Source of the DNA: Cyanobacteriota bacterium
Lineage (GTDB): Bacteria; Cyanobacteriota; Cyanobacteriia; Phormidesmidales; Phormidesmidaceae
Direction: 5' to 3'
Assembly: GCA_027619675.1 (NCBI GenBank)
Contig: JAQCHG010000104.1
Span: forward strand, 1-6,367
DNA: 6,367 nucleotides
A program made the position numbers and the translations under genes. The notes under the pieces are model-generated. The model searched no databases, had not been told where the DNA came from, and saw only the letters and a program-made list of their open reading frames with translations. Below are positions 5,996-6,367 of the stretch, piece after piece. Position 1 is the stretch's first letter; each line of letters starts with the position of its first letter.

Positions 5996-6367
5996 CTAGG
6001 TGAGCGCTATCTCCGTCACCCCATCGAACAGGTGTAGCGCGGCTGTATTCACCTGGAGGTCGAGGGTTTCCCCTAGGGTTAGTCGAGATCGCCGATCTAC
6101 CCGAGCCGTTAAGGCCTGCTGGGTTGCGGTTTGTAGGTGCAGGATAATCTCGTTGCCCATGGGTTCCACCAGCGTCACGGTGGCTTTTAAGGGGACTGGG
6201 GTGATGTTAGGGGGCGGAAAGGCGGGATCGTGAATATCCTCGGGACGGATGCCCAAAATGACTGGGCGATCGCGGTGGCGACGGCAGCGATCGCCCCCAG
6301 CGGGCAACGGTAACCGCCACCCCTCCCCCTGAAACCAGAGCCCTTCTCCTTGTGCCACCAAATGGCC
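5996..6367 (-). CDS. Sugar-type ABC transporter ATP-binding protein (MalK/UgpC family), C-terminal part
   Basis: Only the C-terminal 123 or so residues are inside; the frame is open through the right edge, so the TTG at 6359-6361 is not a true start. The sequence VILGIRPEDIHDP followed by ATVTLVEPMGNEIILHL and a final LHLFDGVTEIAL is the TOBE regulatory domain that follows the nucleotide-binding domain in MalK, UgpC, MsmK and GgtA-type ATPases. These energise uptake of sugars, glycerol-3-phosphate or related solutes at the inner membrane. Walker A, Walker B and signature motifs lie beyond the window, and the substrate cannot be told from this part. Two HIP1 sites (6266, 6287) lie inside. Confidence 0.87.
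   Translation of the reverse strand, partial: GHLVAQGEGLWFQGEGWRLPLPAGGDRCRRHRDRPVILGIRPEDIHDPAFPPPNITPVPLKATVTLVEPMGNEIILHLQTATQQALTARVDRRSRLTLGETLDLQVNTAALHLFDGVTEIALT
6266..6294. repeat. Pair of HIP1 octamers inside the ABC transporter gene
   Basis: GCGATCGC at 6266-6273 and 6287-6294, 21 nt apart and in the same codon phase. They encode part of the linker region before the TOBE domain motif. Confidence 0.9.

Overview
This window looks like a chromosomal segment of a fairly GC-rich cyanobacterium. The strongest sign is the octamer GCGATCGC (HIP1, the highly iterated palindrome of many cyanobacterial genomes). I count 16 perfect copies in about 6.4 kb, where chance predicts roughly 0.1. 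Protein content agrees: a malic enzyme tail, a PsiE-type membrane protein, a small protein that resembles a cyanobacteria-restricted family, and a tmk-holB pair.

Left part, + strand: the C-terminal 80 residues of a malic enzyme (1-245) are followed by a perfect inverted repeat that could end its transcript. Then come a PsiE-family four-helix membrane protein (475-939), an unrecognised 179-residue protein (953-1492, only 13 nt after psiE), and a 542-residue exported vanadium-haloperoxidase/PAP2-type enzyme (1625-3253). That enzyme has a signal peptide and the full vanadate/phosphate-binding residue set. A 9-bp hairpin lies just upstream of its start.

Middle part, - strand: tmk (thymidylate kinase, 5080-4397) is followed by holB (DNA polymerase III delta', best start 4182, ending at 3250). 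Both serve DNA replication. A 214-nt gap separates them, and the holB frame stays open through nearly all of it. holB meets the haloperoxidase gene tail to tail, and their stop codons share the same TTAA.

Right part: a 450-nt non-coding stretch (5081-5530) separates divergent tmk and a 106-residue conserved protein of unknown function (5531-5851). After that gene there is a 14-bp tandem duplication covering its stop codon and a convergent intergenic region with stem-loops. The window ends in the C-terminal TOBE region of a MalK/UgpC-type sugar ABC transporter ATPase (- strand, runs off the edge).

I see no tRNA, rRNA, CRISPR array, insertion sequence or phage gene. The most interesting part is the psiE / unknown gene / haloperoxidase run, because vanadium haloperoxidases share their active site with phosphatases and PsiE proteins are named for phosphate starvation. 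Any functional link is an inference. I did not find convincing evidence for a wholly new system.
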